From contig CP136064.1 in assembly GCA_032622095.1 (NCBI GenBank), positions 186,912,209 to 186,976,208 on the forward strand: 64,000 nucleotides of DNA, given 5' to 3'. Numbering within the stretch: position 1 is the first letter of the stretch; every line of letters starts with the position of its first letter. The notes under the pieces were generated by a model. The model did not search any database. It saw only the letters and a program-made list of their open reading frames with translations, and was not told where the DNA came from. The DNA is from Siphonodentalium dalli (Eukaryota > Mollusca > Scaphopoda > Gadilida > Siphonodentaliidae). Shown here piece after piece: positions 1 to 14,200 of the stretch. A program made the translations under genes and the position numbers.

Positions 1-1185
1 AAATATATTAATGGCCTGATTTGTTGAGGTTTCCCTTCCCCTTTAATGATCGGCTTCATATTGTGATTAGAGATAGCTTTTGATCAGTTATCATATTTGG
101 GCCCAGCCTTTCCAGTCTTATACATGTATCATATAGAATATAGATAATGCATAGCTTGGAATTTACTATATCAAAATAAGCGTCTTCGAGGAGGGATAGT
201 CCGTGAGCCGTAGCTAGGCAAATGGATTATTCCTCTCAATTCCTTTGGCATAGTCATCAACAAACCATGCATTATTTATTATATTGTATTGAGCACTGGT
301 GGAAATTGTCGCAAAATATAAAAAAAGTATAATCTTGTCACATTTATTTCATTTTTGGGCCATGAATTTTACAACCAATTCTCCGAGGTTAGATTCTACA
401 GTCTGTGGTGACAATTATAGAAAGATCTGGGCAGCACTATTGTGTTATAAGCTACAACACAAACATCTTGTCTTCATGATCCATCCATTTATTTCTAAAA
501 ATCATGGTTAAAAAAGACATTTTGGCAAAATTTGACAACTTTGTCTTCAAAGAAATGCGGAAAAAAATATTTATATTTCAACTTTGGATTCATCTACTTG
601 CGAACCTAACGCAGACAGAAACTGAAGCATTAAATATTCCAGATAATGTGGTATGGGCACAAAATCATTAAAATCCTCTGCTACATGTTCATCTAATAAT
701 GTACAATTACATCAATGTTATAATGAAAATTGGATTACAGGTATTAAATTTGTTGCATCTTGATGTTGGCTGTGAATTGTCAAGTGAATTCTTTTTCAAA
801 CAAGGTCTCACCTATAAAATTTCAAATAGCTAGAAAATCTGTCTGATAGTCACTATCACTTAATGAAGGACGAAAAAGCAGTGTTTGGCATAAGTAATTC
901 AATTTCGTTAAAATGATAACCATTAACTGTCAGACTTGTGTGTCCTTATATAAGTTGTAACACCCACAATCAAATGTTATCGAGACATTTTTATCTACAT
1001 GTATATAAGTGTAATATAGTGAACATCTAATGATTACATTTGTGTGATACATGTAGCTTGCAGTTTTGTATATGTATATGTTGTAATTTGCAAGTGAATT
1101 CTATATCATACAAGGTCTTACCAATGTAAGATCAAATGGCTAGAAATATTATCCGATGATCACTTTGATAAAAAAAAAGCAGTGT
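1..1185. other. Intron 5' of window exon 1; internal direct duplication
   Basis: No coding signal. A segment from about 776 (GTGAATTCTTTTTCAAAC, then AGCAGTGTTT and AACACCC blocks) recurs from about 1088, offset near 312 bp. The second copy is split by the transposon stack at 1186-1988 and resumes up to about 2080. The remainder is plain AT-rich intron. Confidence 0.5.
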
Positions 1186-1988
1186 TTAACCCTTTCATGA
1201 TGGGAGCTGCACTGGTGCAGCATTAAAGATCCTGTGCCAGTGCATTCTCTTATATATGTAAGTCTCCCATAGGGAACCTCACATATATAAGAGATTGCAC
1301 TGGCTTGCATGTACAAGGTCAAGGTAAATATTGTTAGGCCAATGTATTCTCTTATTTATAGGGAGCCTCGCATATATAAGAGAAAGCATTGACACAGGTT
1401 TTCGCAAAATTTGAGGAAGCTTCAGTCATGGAAGGGCAGGGTTCATAAGGGTGCTTGAATATCTTGAAAGTGCTTGAATTTGGTTTTGGATTTTTCAAGC
1501 CCTTGAAAGTCAATGAATTTTCTCTCAAACACGCTATAAAGGTGCTTGAAAGTGCTTGAATTCAGTATTCAAATGTTGACTTATTGACACACGCTTGTCG
1601 TTTTCTACGCAGTATCAAGCAAGAAATTTCCACAGGTATATTTCTTCTTCTTTTTACTTCATAAAGGTTATCAAGTTATCTATGGAAAAATCATCTGTTG
1701 GGATCATATTTTCTTTCCACTATTTAGTACATAGTATACCTTTGTAATTAATGAAATACAGGTAATAGTATGGATGGTATTATTATTTTAATCTTCATTC
1801 GATCAAAGCACAAGCCATGCATCGGATCATTTTGTTGGAGACTGGATACCCTCGCTTGTATAGATGCAAATATTTCTTTAATCAGTAGTCTGTGAAGTGC
1901 TTGAAAATATTTGAACCAGTGCTTGAAAAGTCTTTGAAAAGTGCTTGAATTTGGATTGAAATTCATAGTGGGAACTCTGAAGGGTTAA
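1186..1988. mobile_element. Class-a TTAA element split by a nested hAT-like element
   Basis: Left end TTAACCCTTTCATGATGGGA, right end GAAGGGTTAA. Two copies of the palindromic core (CATTCTCTTATATATG and TATATAAGAG) lie at about 1230-1390. The right end is interrupted from 1437 to 1979 by an unrelated insertion. No transposase; non-autonomous piggyBac-like by TTAA target and CCCTTT terminus. Confidence 0.65.
1437..1979. mobile_element. hAT-like element, GTGCTTGAA-repeat family
   Basis: Begins CAGGGTTCATAAGG and ends GGGAACTCTG, loosely inverted. Both ends are rich in GTGCTTGAA motifs. AAGGG occurs on both sides (1432-1436, 1980-1984), a short possible target duplication inside the host TTAA element. 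No ORF of note. Confidence 0.5.
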
Positions 1989-2208
1989 CAAAGAAATATT
2001 GAATCATATTGAATTTTGTTAAAATTGATAAGCTAAACTATCAAACTTGTGTTTCCTTTAACACCCAAAAGCAAATACGATCAAAGTTCATAAAAAATGA
2101 TCAGTTACATGAGTGTAACAGGACAATACATGTAATTGCTTTCGCTTTGAGCCAATGTTGACTTAGATTTGAATATATAACTGTCAACTTAATTTATTAT
2201 CATTTCAG

Positions 2209-2272
2209 AATATAGCCATCAATAAAGCTATAAACCAACAAGAAACACCTGTCAAGGAGAAACATGTCCGAA
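2209..2272 (+). CDS. HIP1R: HIP1R exon 1 in window: ANTH start, lipid-binding motif
   Basis: Encodes NIAINKAINQQETPVKEKHV and the following R, then one base of a split Ser codon. It aligns with human SINKAINTQEVAVKEKHAR. It contains K-(X)9-K-x-K-H, the inositol-lipid binding motif of ANTH domains. The acceptor is tttcag and the donor gtatcc. The incoming frame is open, so a further upstream coding exon is required. Confidence 0.93.
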
Positions 2273-5200
2273 GTATCCTTTTGTTGTAGGGCGTGAGTAA
2301 TAGCATAGCTATCTAACCAATTACATGTAAGTCCTCTTTCAACATTTATGTTCGGTAGTGTATGTGTCATTTTCACCCGTCATCTTGTTGATGGGAATTG
2401 ATTGGACAGCACGACACTCATCCCTAATTCTCAACAAACAGTTTTATATACTTTGTTCAATGCTTTGTTGCACTTTTAGAGCTTGAGATAGATTCCAGCC
2501 TAGAGGTTTCAAATCAAGAGACTCTATCTTCCCTATTTGTTGTAGGGACATTATGGACATCCAGTCCTGTTAATTAGCATCGGCTGAGTCAAGGCAAATG
2601 CATAGGGAATTTTTTTTGGGTTGTATATATACAGTAATAATCGAACCCTTAACCACAGCAGAATTATGGGTAATTTTTCAGGATTTAGTCAGAAATATGG
2701 CTTGTTGCCATTCATCAGAAAGCTCTCAATGAGAGCTTTCCGATGAATGGCAACAAGCCATATTTCTGACTAAATCCTGAAAAGTTACCCATAATTCTGC
2801 TTTGGTTAAGGAGTCCATTATTTAGGGCATTACTGTATATGGGCCAAGGCAAATTTAAGCTGCTAATGATTTGTGCAAAGTTGAAACAAATTGCTGCAAG
2901 CATCGTCTTTGTGTCACATTAATTAATGTTAACAGACAGTAAACATTGATTGTAGAATGCCAACGACCACCAGCATTTTGATAATCACCAATTTAAGCCA
3001 AACCGAACTGAAGTCTGTCATGATAATGGATCAAGTTTGAAGTATAAACTGAAGTTATACTGGGTATTTGTATAGCATGCATCTACATAGAGCAAAGGCT
3101 TTTAGCCGAGGATAATTGTCTGATCTAGGAATTTTTTTTGTTTTTAAATTTGTGTAATTAACAGGGATGGATGTCTATCTGGTAGAAGTTAAAGAAGCTG
3201 ATGTTGAATTAATACCCAACATCACCTTCAATGATTTTGTTATTATGCCTGATAAGCAACATAAAATCCTTTTTTAAATGAATAAATACACTCGTATTCT
3301 GCCTACCCCTTCTCTCATGAGCCTTGATTGTTTGCCTTGGTTGAGGCATCTTGGTAGATTTCATCATTGTCAGGCCCCAATGTCACCAGTTCGATGATGA
3401 TTGTCCTATGTAGTTCTCACAGTTTGAAATGTATAACTATTTGTCAGAGCACATCCTGGCAAATTCATCTTTTTGGGTACATCAATTTATAGAAAACCTC
3501 CCAAGAAACATAGTACATGTACATGTAGTTATATCTTGCTCTTTATTAACCCTTTCATGATGGGAGCTGTGCTTGTGCATCATTAAAGACCCTGTGCCAG
3601 TGCATTCTCTTATGTATACGAATCTCCCACAGGGAGACTCGCATATATAAGAGTATGCACTGGCTTACAAGATCAAGGTAAATATTGTTTGGCTAATGCA
3701 TTCTCTTATGTATGCGAGGCGCCTAGGGTTTAATCCCGGGAACGGGAATTTCCCTGTTCCTGGGTCCCATACTCATTCCCGTTTCCCGGGAATATGATTT
3801 GTAGAAACCGGGAATGGGGTGCATTGTTAACACTTGGTATATCAATCATCAGGGGACACCAACAGTACATAATTTAGTTTAATTTGTCCGTGCACGGCAC
3901 ACAATGCAATATATATGTTATATATCTGCAAATTCTACATAAAGTGTGAGTAGAATTGACCATGCTATCGTCTAAGGGTTAACGACTTAAGGTTTGGTCT
4001 CATGGCCCACGCATGCATGCACAGCCATGACTTCACGACAGGAGCTCATGAGTCATGGCATAGCGGTGGCATGAACCGTTCGTGGGGCAACAAGACTTTT
4101 ACATCGTGTATCAAATTATCATTTGATACGATGATAATTGCGTCAGTAATCTCAGGCTATTGTTAGCGACACATGCAGACTGTACTCCCATGCAGTTGCT
4201 TGAATGGGTGGTGTATGCATGATTAGAGCTGTGATGCACGTGCAGCTTCTGCTCATGATGCATTCTAATTTCCGTCAGAGCAAATCGTTTCGTGCAATTT
4301 GTGAACTTGTGAGTCTTGTGAATGTCAGTGACTCAGTGTAGATTTAGAATATTATACCCATACATTTCGAGCTTCCGACATAACGCAAGTTACGCAACAT
4401 AGACATAGAACAGCACAATGGCTACTAGACTGACAAATCACTGGGTGACTTGGTGTTGCTCCAAATGTACTTTTCAAGACTACACCAGACTAACCAATAA
4501 AATTAAAAATAGGACACTAAACAGTATTGGAAATTAACACACAGATTACATCGAACTATATATAGACTGTTTATTCTGAAACTCTTTTAAGTTAACTTAC
4601 GAAGACAAGTTTCGAGATGCCACGAGAAGTTCACAACATCGACAACATTTCATTTGAAGTTTGTGAAGTCGGAACAATGGTTTTATATTTTCCAACTTGT
4701 GTTATGTTACCTGTACATTGTATACCATTATGTGGCCCAAAAAGGTCAAATATAGCAATTTGGAATATCCATTAGTTAATCTAAATTAACATTATTACGA
4801 TCCCTGTCACCCAAACTAGCTGAATTGCGCATAACCCGTGTTGTACAACTTGTGCATACAAGCCATATATTTCCCGGGAACATTCCCGGTTCTGAAGGGG
4901 TTTCATTCCCGGTTCCTGTTTTTTCAATTCCCAGGCATATATTAAACTCTAGAGGCGCCCTATGGGTGAAAGATCAGGAAGCACCAGTCATTAAAGAGTT
5001 AAATTAAAGAGTGACATTTTAAATGAAATCTATTAAAATTACCCACAATGTCAATGGCTTTCAGACCTGTAATTAAGAAATATCATCCTTCGGTTTAGAA
5101 ATATGAGATGAATACTCAGTGTTAAAAGTGCTAGAGTTTTTAAAGTGTGAAAGCGTTATATTACCACATTGTCAGGTTTTATATAGTATATACCGGTATA

Positions 5201-8200
5201 CAGCAGGTTTAACTCAGGTAGGATGATATTTGAGCCTAATTAGTTGTATAAGCTTTTGTATACCTGTTCCCATCACGGAAGTGATACTCTCATCTCATAT
5301 CATTTTATTGCATAATATTGGCCATTATTATATGACTACAATTTTTCTTCCTGAGATACCACTATTGGGGTTATGCCCCGACAATCAGATCAGCTACAGT
5401 TTTTCATAACACCATCCTCTATCTTTGGGATTGCGCATTCGCATTCGTGTTTCTTCTAAAGCAGTGTTCAGACGAATTTGTTCCGTTGGTCTGTACATTG
5501 CATTGACACAAATCTATCACATGGGTGCGGACTTTGCGTTATAACGCAGAGCTGCCTTTTAATAATTGCAGCTAATAAGTTCGATATTGGAATAAATGCA
5601 ATATTGGAAATCAATCTATCTGTAATAAATTAATTCTATGATTATTTCAAATCCCAACAACTACATGTACCACTTTATTGACATCAATACATGTTGATTT
5701 TCCTTCGCTTCTATGACAGCCGGCATCTTGTATCGATTAAAAATAAGAAACAACATGGCATATGCCATATAAGGTATGCGTTATGTTACGCGGCATAATG
5801 GTGAAAATAGAAATATATCTCTGTTGTGTGTGTTAACAGATACAATGTGACGGACACATTGCTGTTGTCTAAAAACCTTAGTGTTTATTGTCTGTAATCC
5901 AAATTCATCTCAACGGACTCTGAACACAACCTAAACCATCGCCATTTTACATGGGTTTATGTCATTCAAACAGATTCAAATATTATTTGGGTTTAATATG
6001 TGTCCTGCAAGTCATATGATGAACCAATTATCACTACACTGAATTTAACTGGTCATCGCACCACATCTCATTGAAGAGGTAAGATTTCTGGACTAAACTC
6101 TCAGCCTTTGGCAGCTCGTTTGATCCAGAAATCTGACCTGTTCAACTCGACGGGATGGCCAAATCTATTCACTGAAGTGATAATACTGCTGGTACTAGTA
6201 TTTATTCTTTCCCTGTTAACTGCATCCAATAATTACCTGCAGCGGGTTCACAAATACTATGTAAAAGTTTTGAAGTTACGGGCCCTTTTTATACCCCCAT
6301 CCCAAAAGATGGGGTTATACTGCATTACATGCATTCGTTTGTCCGTCTATCTGTGTGTGCATCCATCTGTCCATATGTCCATCTGTCCATTTATATAACT
6401 CAACCATAGGTTATTGGATCTCGATGAAATTTGGTACGCATGTTTGGCATCATTTGGGCTTTCAAAAGAGGGTTCATTGACGTTGTTCACATTTTCCGTT
6501 CAAGAGTTATCTGAAAATGTTCGATTTCCATCCATCGTTCGTTAGAATTGTTAAGTAATTTGTTCGTTCATCACATTTTTTTTTCCACAATTTTGTTTAT
6601 GACCTGTCCTTCCATGTCTGGAGCATCCTAAATTTTTGCAAAAACCCTGTGCCAATGTATTCTCTTATATATGCAAGTCATCCATACTGAGCTTCGCATA
6701 TATAAGAGAATGCATTGGCATAACATTATTTACCTTGACCTTGTTAGCCAGTGCATTTACCATAGTATGGTAAACATAGTGTCCTTGTCCGGATTGACCA
6801 CTTGTCTTAGTCCGTCCGTCCGTCTGTCTGCATGGTGTGATAACTGAAATAATTTATATCTAATCGGAACCAAATTTTGTTTATGAATTTCTCAGCACAA
6901 AAGACAGATCGAGTTCGAATATGGGTTTGATCCGACTATTTTTAACTGAGTTATAGCTCTTTTTCGAAAAAATATTCACTCTTAAAAAAAATGAAAAAAA
7001 ATGAAAAAAATGAAAAAAAATATAATAAATTTTTTTTAAAGTTGACAAAATTGGAAAAACTAACAACATTATAACTCTGCCAAGGGTACCCCAAGTCACC
7101 ACACCCAATTTTGTTTAAATTGGTCCAAAATCTTGTGATATGTACTGGTAAATTTATTTGGAACGACATCAAACCCAATTCACCAATTCCATCCCATGCC
7201 TTTGGACTACTTAGCTATTGATAAGGCAATATTATTTTTTGATGTCTCTTATGCCAATGTGCAGATAAAGAAAGCTATGATATCTAATTTTTAAAAAGTT
7301 TCAACAATACACATCACATGATATTAATAGTAGACTAGAACATCTGTGCTGAATTGCACAGCTGAGTATATCACTCCACAGATGATCTGAGGTCATTATA
7401 AATGTTCTTGGTTTAATAGAGATGCCAACCTTCAACATAAACAATGCCTGTGATTTGTTGACAGCTGTGCTATATAATTGATATTAATGGGTCAGCAGTG
7501 AGGTGTCTTATCTTGATGGCTCTTGTTGGTACAATTTGATACATTATCTTTGTAAACTTAAACTGGACTCTCTTAACCCAAGTAGTCCATGTCCAGGTCA
7601 CCTTTTCACATTAAACCCAAGGCTGTGGTGGTGCAGCATTGCAGATCCTGTACCAGTGCATTCTCTTATATAAATGCAAGTGACCCATAAATTCCAATAA
7701 TTTTTGTTATGTACATTTGTCTATAATAGTACATAACAGTATACTCTATAATTCAACATCAAAACTCTCATTTATGATTCCGATCATAGTAATTTATTAT
7801 CGCCAAGGGATGGGCTAACATCTGCCGATCGTGATCGGCCTCTCGTTGTCTGATAACTTCAAGTTATAGAATCTTTCTAAATGCAATTGGAAACAGGCCC
7901 AGAGGCTTATTATGCCACAGTGGCAGTGCTCTCGTTACTTGAGTTTGATCACCTTAACATATGAAGGTGCTATTCTGGGATCGTTCCACGAGAATGGTGC
8001 AGGACTGTTCTGGAGCATTGCCCTTAAACAGCCGATCGAGGGAAATCCTATTGTCTGTTGGAAATTCCTCCATGTGCTACACAAACTTATGCGGGATGGA
8101 CATCCAAATGTGAGTATTAATAATAAGAAATTTGTGACTTCTGTTTTGCTCACAGAATATGAAAATTGTCCAAATATATCTGTTATTCTGTACCATAATT

Positions 8201-11200
8201 GAAGAGGTTAGATTTTCATTGGCAATAACTTGTCGTTTGATTATTCCTTGTATTAGATTGGGCAGCAGCTCTACTGTAAACGAAAGTAAATGATCTTAAA
8301 TTAGAATATGCTGAATTAGTATGTAAACATATTGTGGCAGTCATGGTATAAATATAGAAGTTTAGCAATATCGAGCCTGGTTAGTCCTTAAATGGGTGAC
8401 CACTGACCGTTCCAGGGTGCTGATAACTTTTGGTGGACTCCCGCACTTCTCTCTCTATCTCTCTCATTCTGTTACAATATCGTAAGAATGACATTATGTT
8501 TATATTTTCAGGTTTTATTGGATTCACAGAAATATTGTTCACACCTCACTTATGTTGGAAAACTTTGGGTGAGTAGTAGAATCAGTAGAATTGGTGTAAA
8601 CACTATATATTCCCAACCAAAAATAAAAGAACATAATTTTGTTATAAATATAATTGGGTGATTGATGACAGATGATTGGAACAGGGTGAGTCCTTTCTAA
8701 TTACTATTAGTAGAATTGAAGATCCATCAGCATCCATCAAGATCCTTCGGATAAGATCAGATATTTTTATTTACAATATGGACATGAACAGTACATAATG
8801 TATAGAAGTGTACATTTGTATGGTAGAATGTATATTATGGGGGTGATATAGTCATACCTGACTGTCTTCCTGTCACGCCTAGGTGTTAGGGTGTTCAGAT
8901 AGATGGAATTGGTCAAATAAATTGGGTTATGCCATATGTTATATTAATCGGGTGCAGACTTATGATAGTCAAATTAACCCTTCCATGACTGGATCTTCTG
9001 AAATTTTACAAAATTCCCTGTGCCAATGCATTCTCTTATATGTTAGTCGCCCATAGGGCACCTTCGCATATATAATAGATTAGAATACATTGATATACAA
9101 TATTTACCTTGACCTTGTAAGCCAGTGCATTCTCTTGTACATGCGAGGCTCCATATGGGAGACTTGCATACATAAGAGAATGCACTGGCACAGGATCTTT
9201 AATGCTGCACCAGCGCAGCTCCCATCATGAAAGGGTTAAACTATATTCACCTAGTAACTAGGAATTCTATCATTTTTCACTAAGTTACTACAGTCAAATA
9301 TTTTTCATGTTTCTTCCTAGAATTAATGTTTCTTTTTTTCTTTAATTACAGAGACACCTGAAAGATGCTTACGGTCGCCTAATCGCTGCATATTGCAAAC
9401 TGATAGTACAGAAACTCAACTTCCACAGAAAGGTATTGTTTCAACTTTATTTGCCTGTGCCTAACAGTATATTAACTTTCTCATGACTGGAGCTGCAATG
9501 GTGCAGCATCAGAAATCTTGTGTCAGTGCATTCTCTTATATATGCGAGTTGCCCACAGGAACCTCGGTATATAAGAGAATACACTGGCTTACAAGGTCAA
9601 GGTAAATATTGTTAGGCCAATGTATTCTTTTATATATATGAGGCTCTCTATGGGACACTCGCATGTATAAGAGAAAACATTACCACAAGGTTTTCACAAA
9701 ATTTCAGGACCCTCCAGTCATGGAAGGGTTAATGGCCAAGTCTGGTAACTAAATTGTAGGATTTCATAATTTACATTGCTAAAATCCATGGATATTTCAT
9801 GCTAATTTTCAAAAATTTGGTGCAGCTTTATCAGGGGCAATGTTTGAAACCCTTAATTGGGCTCACTAGCTTACTAAGGTACTTCATTCAAGGATCAAAA
9901 TATTCAAACACAGAAGCGATGTTTTAGAGGAAATTAATTGTTAAGAAGTCCCCCATACCTTTACAAGTTCACATGTATATATAAACTATTGTATACTTTC
10001 CATTGCAGAATCCCAGGTACCCTGTGACCCTAAACCTCACTGACGATGAGTTCAACAAAATATGTGGTACTGATGTTAACAATTAGTGAGTGAGCTAACC
10101 AGTATTATTTAGCACTTTGTGTTTTGTGCGAATATGCACCCATTGCACAGTGGTCAATGGAAAGCTTGCCAAGTTTGTCAAACAGTAGTTTATTGTTTCA
10201 AACCTGAAATATTTCAACGAATTTGCCTTGATCAAAAATAAATAATTTTCAGGTTTACTTATTGTAATTCAATATTTGATGCATATATTGCATTGATATG
10301 AAATTAATTGCTATGATTGATTAAATGTTATTGATGATATCTGAGTTTATATTTATCTAACTGAAACGATATAAAGTAAACATAAATATACCCTATGGGA
10401 GACCCGCATATATAAGAGCATGCACTGGCACAGGATCTTTAATGCTGCACCAGTGCAGCTCCCATCATGAAAGGGTTAATTTGAGTTCCATCCTGCCAAT
10501 GTTTCTCTTTGGTACCAGAGGCATATACCAACACCTATTTCAACCTATTGTCTCATTGTGGTAGTCAACAATGCTGTAGCCATTTGCTGAAGCAAACAGA
10601 TCTTAAAGCTATCAGCTGTCATGGCAGACTGTAGATAAACAAGAAGCCTCCATGGAAGGAATTGTTGGAGCAGGTTGTGCTAATGTGAAAAATGGAATTT
10701 GGAATGAATTTAACTATTTATTTTAGAGCTAAAATATTTAGCTTGTGAGACTACATGTATAAGACAGTCAGAATATTTATTACAGTGTATGATGCAGAAT
10801 ATTTTATAATTTATCGCAGTGTATAATGTACATTATTTTATAATTGCAGCTTCGAGATAGCTGTAGATCTGATGGATTACTTAGAGGAAATCCTAAACTT
10901 CCAACAAACAGGTAAATGACAAAGTTTAGGATGCTTGCCTTAAAGGTACTCAATCCGATCAGACGCTCCTAAATTACTATTTCTTTGGCTTCGGGGGTAA
11001 AAAATATTTGATTCGAGTCGAGGAACCTACCTGTCAAAGCTCAGAGTGATCAGATATCGATTTTTGAAGTTAATTATTTCAATTGTTTCTAGCCCAGAAA
11101 CTCGTGTTCAAACAGGTTCAAACGGACGTTCTGGCAAATAAAGATGGATAACTCTAAAATTAAGTGGTTAGTCGTCCGTTTGAACCTGTTTGAACACGAG

Positions 11201-14200
11201 TTTCTGGGCTAGAAACAATTAAAATAATTAACTTCAAAAATCGATATCTGATCACTCTGAGTTTTGACGGGTAGGTACCTCGACTCGAATCAAATATTTT
11301 TTATCCCTGAAGCCAAAGAAATAGTAATTTAGGAGCGTCTGATCGGATTGAGTACCTTTAAGATACTGAAGTTATAGTGAGCTTGTAATTTTACCTTTTA
11401 TTGCCACTTAACCCATATCATCAAGATACAACAACAACATTTTTTTTCAAAATATGCTTTAGTTATCAGAATCGATTTATTGCAACAAAATAATGCTAAC
11501 CACTGTCAACTATGGTATCAAATTTCCCAAAACATGTTATTTATCAACATTTTGTTCTACAAAATATGGCCGTATTATCACTTGAGTATCACAAAATTTG
11601 GCCATATTATCACTTAAATATAAAAAAATATGGCCATATTACCTCTTGATTTCAGAGTTGTCCATATTCAATCGGATAATGCATCTTTAAAATAATTGCT
11701 GGACTTCTTTAGCTTTTCAGATATATAATGAAAACAAAATTGCAATTTTTCCTGACCTATCGATCATTGAACATATGGACATTCATGGCAAACACAGCTT
11801 GTGGTATGAAGGATTTTATCAGCAATCTGAATCATTTCTTAATCCTTTCTATTGATGAGTTGTTCCCTTACTAAATGTTAAGATAATAAGTTCAACAAAT
11901 AACCTTAAGTTGTTTGTTGAACTTTTTATTTGAACATTTCCCACCAATGAATATTAATCCTTCAGCACTTATATTGTATTTTCATCCGACTTTCATATGC
12001 TAATTTATCCTGAACACCCCCCCCCCCCCCCCAAATAAATAATAGACCATTCCAATGTGGAGAAAGCATTTGGTATAGAAAGGGTTGAATACCACCAGAT
12101 CTACATGCTAAGCTGTTCTTTTAATTTTTCAGTGTTTGGTTCTCTGGATATGTCACGGTCCAATTCCATGACGAATACTGGTCAGTGCCGTTTGGCTCCA
12201 CTGATCATATGTATCTTAGAGTCCTGTCAGCTATATGACTACATCGTCAAATCACTCTTTAAACTCCATTCTAGTAAGTACATATATGATTAATCATTAT
12301 CCCTTTCATGACCGTAGCTTCCTGAATTATTGTGAAAACCCTGTGCCAATGCATTCTCTTATAAATACGAGCCGACCCTAGTTTGCCGCTCATATATAAG
12401 AGAATGTATTGGCCTAACAAATTATATACTATTTTTTATAATTGTTAAAAAATGTAAGAAAAACTGAAAAAAATGATAAAAAATTGTTAAAGAATGTAAG
12501 AAATAATGATAAAAATAAAAATTGTTAAAAAATGTAAAAAAAAATGATAAAAATTGATGAAGATGTAAGAAAAAATGATAAAATATGACAAAATTGTTAA
12601 AGAATGTTAGAAAAAATGGTAATTTTTTTTAAAGAATTTAAGAAAAAATGATAAAAAAAATGATAAAAATTGTTAAAAAATGATAAACAATTGTTAGGCC
12701 AATGCATTGGCACAGGGTCTTTAATGTTGCACTAGCGCAGCTCCAGTCATCAAAGGGTTATATGGAACAAAGATTGAATCTGGCTCCTTAATATGTATTA
12801 ATGAGACCAGGTTCTTTTATCTTTACATCCCTTCCTTATCAGCAGTGTATCGTTGAATCATCAGTGTTAGTTTTCAGATTCTATTTATTGTTGTAGGACC
12901 TTTTACTCCCATTTATATATTCTGACTTTCAATGAAAATAGAAAACTGTGTCAGCTAGAGAGAATTGCAACAGGGTCACTTCAATTCTAATTACGGAACA
13001 TTCATATTTGGAATGAAACAGAACGAAATTTGACTATATGCCGGCAAGCCTGATTATAGTGTGTCTGTTATTTACAGAATGAGGTCCCCAGATGGTGAAT
13101 TTAGTGATGCTATCATGCAAAGCAGGCTAGCATCACTAAATTCAACCTCTGGGGACCTCCTTCTGCTTAGGCTTCATCTTCTCTGGAAAGTTTCTTTATT
13201 ATCAAATTTCTATAGAATCTTAGATTCTATTGCTTTTTAGCTCAACTTACTTTGTAAGTTCGAGCTATTGCCATGGGTTGGCGCGGGCTACAGGTCGTAT
13301 CTTTGATCTGATCTTTATGAAATTTGTTGACATTGACATGTAGATGGGAACGAGTCATTTTGGGGTCTTTCGTCCAAAAAACATGGCCGCTGGTGGACAT
13401 CATGTATTTCAAAATTAAATCCATTGGCGCGGGCTACAGGCCGTACTGTTTGTGTTATCATCATAAAATTTGTCATGAATGTTGACATTTACATGTAGAT
13501 GGGAACGATTCATTTTAGGATCATTTGGCCAAAAAACATGGCCGCTGGTGGTCATCTTGGATTTTACTCTTTGCATCACTAAATCCTTTGACACATCCTA
13601 CAGACCACATCTCTGATCCGATCATCACCAAACTTCATATGGGTCATCGGGGTGACCTCTAGATGGGAACGAGTCATTTTGGGGTCTTTTGGCCAAAAAA
13701 CATGGCTGCCTTCAGCCATCTTGGATTTTACTCTTTGCATCACTAAATACTTTCACACACCCTACAGACCACAACCCTGATCCGATCATCACCAAACTTC
13801 ATATTCATCATTGAGGTGGCCCCTAGTTGGGCACGAATCATTTTGGGGTAATTCGGCCAAAAACATGGCCACTGGTGGCCATCTTGGATTTCAAAATTGA
13901 ATCCATTGGCGCGGGCTATAGGCCGTACTGTTTGTTTGATCATCATAAAATTTGTCATGAATGTTGACATTTACATGTAGATGGGAACGAGTCATTTTAG
14001 GATCAATCGGCCAAAAAACATGGCCGCTGGTGGCCATCTTGGATTTTACTCTTTGCATCACTAAATCCTTTGACACATCCTACAGACCACATCCCTGATC
14101 CGATCATCACCAAACTTCATATGGATCATCGGGGTGACCTCTAGATGGGAACGAGTCATTTTGGGGTCATTTGACCAAAACACATTGCATCCGGCAGCCA

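Noticed and set aside
1-2208. Missing first coding exon of HIP1R
   Set aside because: I searched for an ATG exon ending in FE(R/K)TQ-like residues before a GT and found none; it most likely lies upstream of the window.
5765-5774. CCATATAAGG, an SRF CArG box consensus in intron 1
   Set aside because: Several matches are expected by chance in 64 kb of AT-rich DNA; no supporting promoter signal.
6108-6398. 96-residue frame with a hydrophobic segment (VIILLVLVFILSLLTA)
   Set aside because: No upstream splice or promoter support, no recognised family, and its C-terminal third is GTCC repeat sequence.
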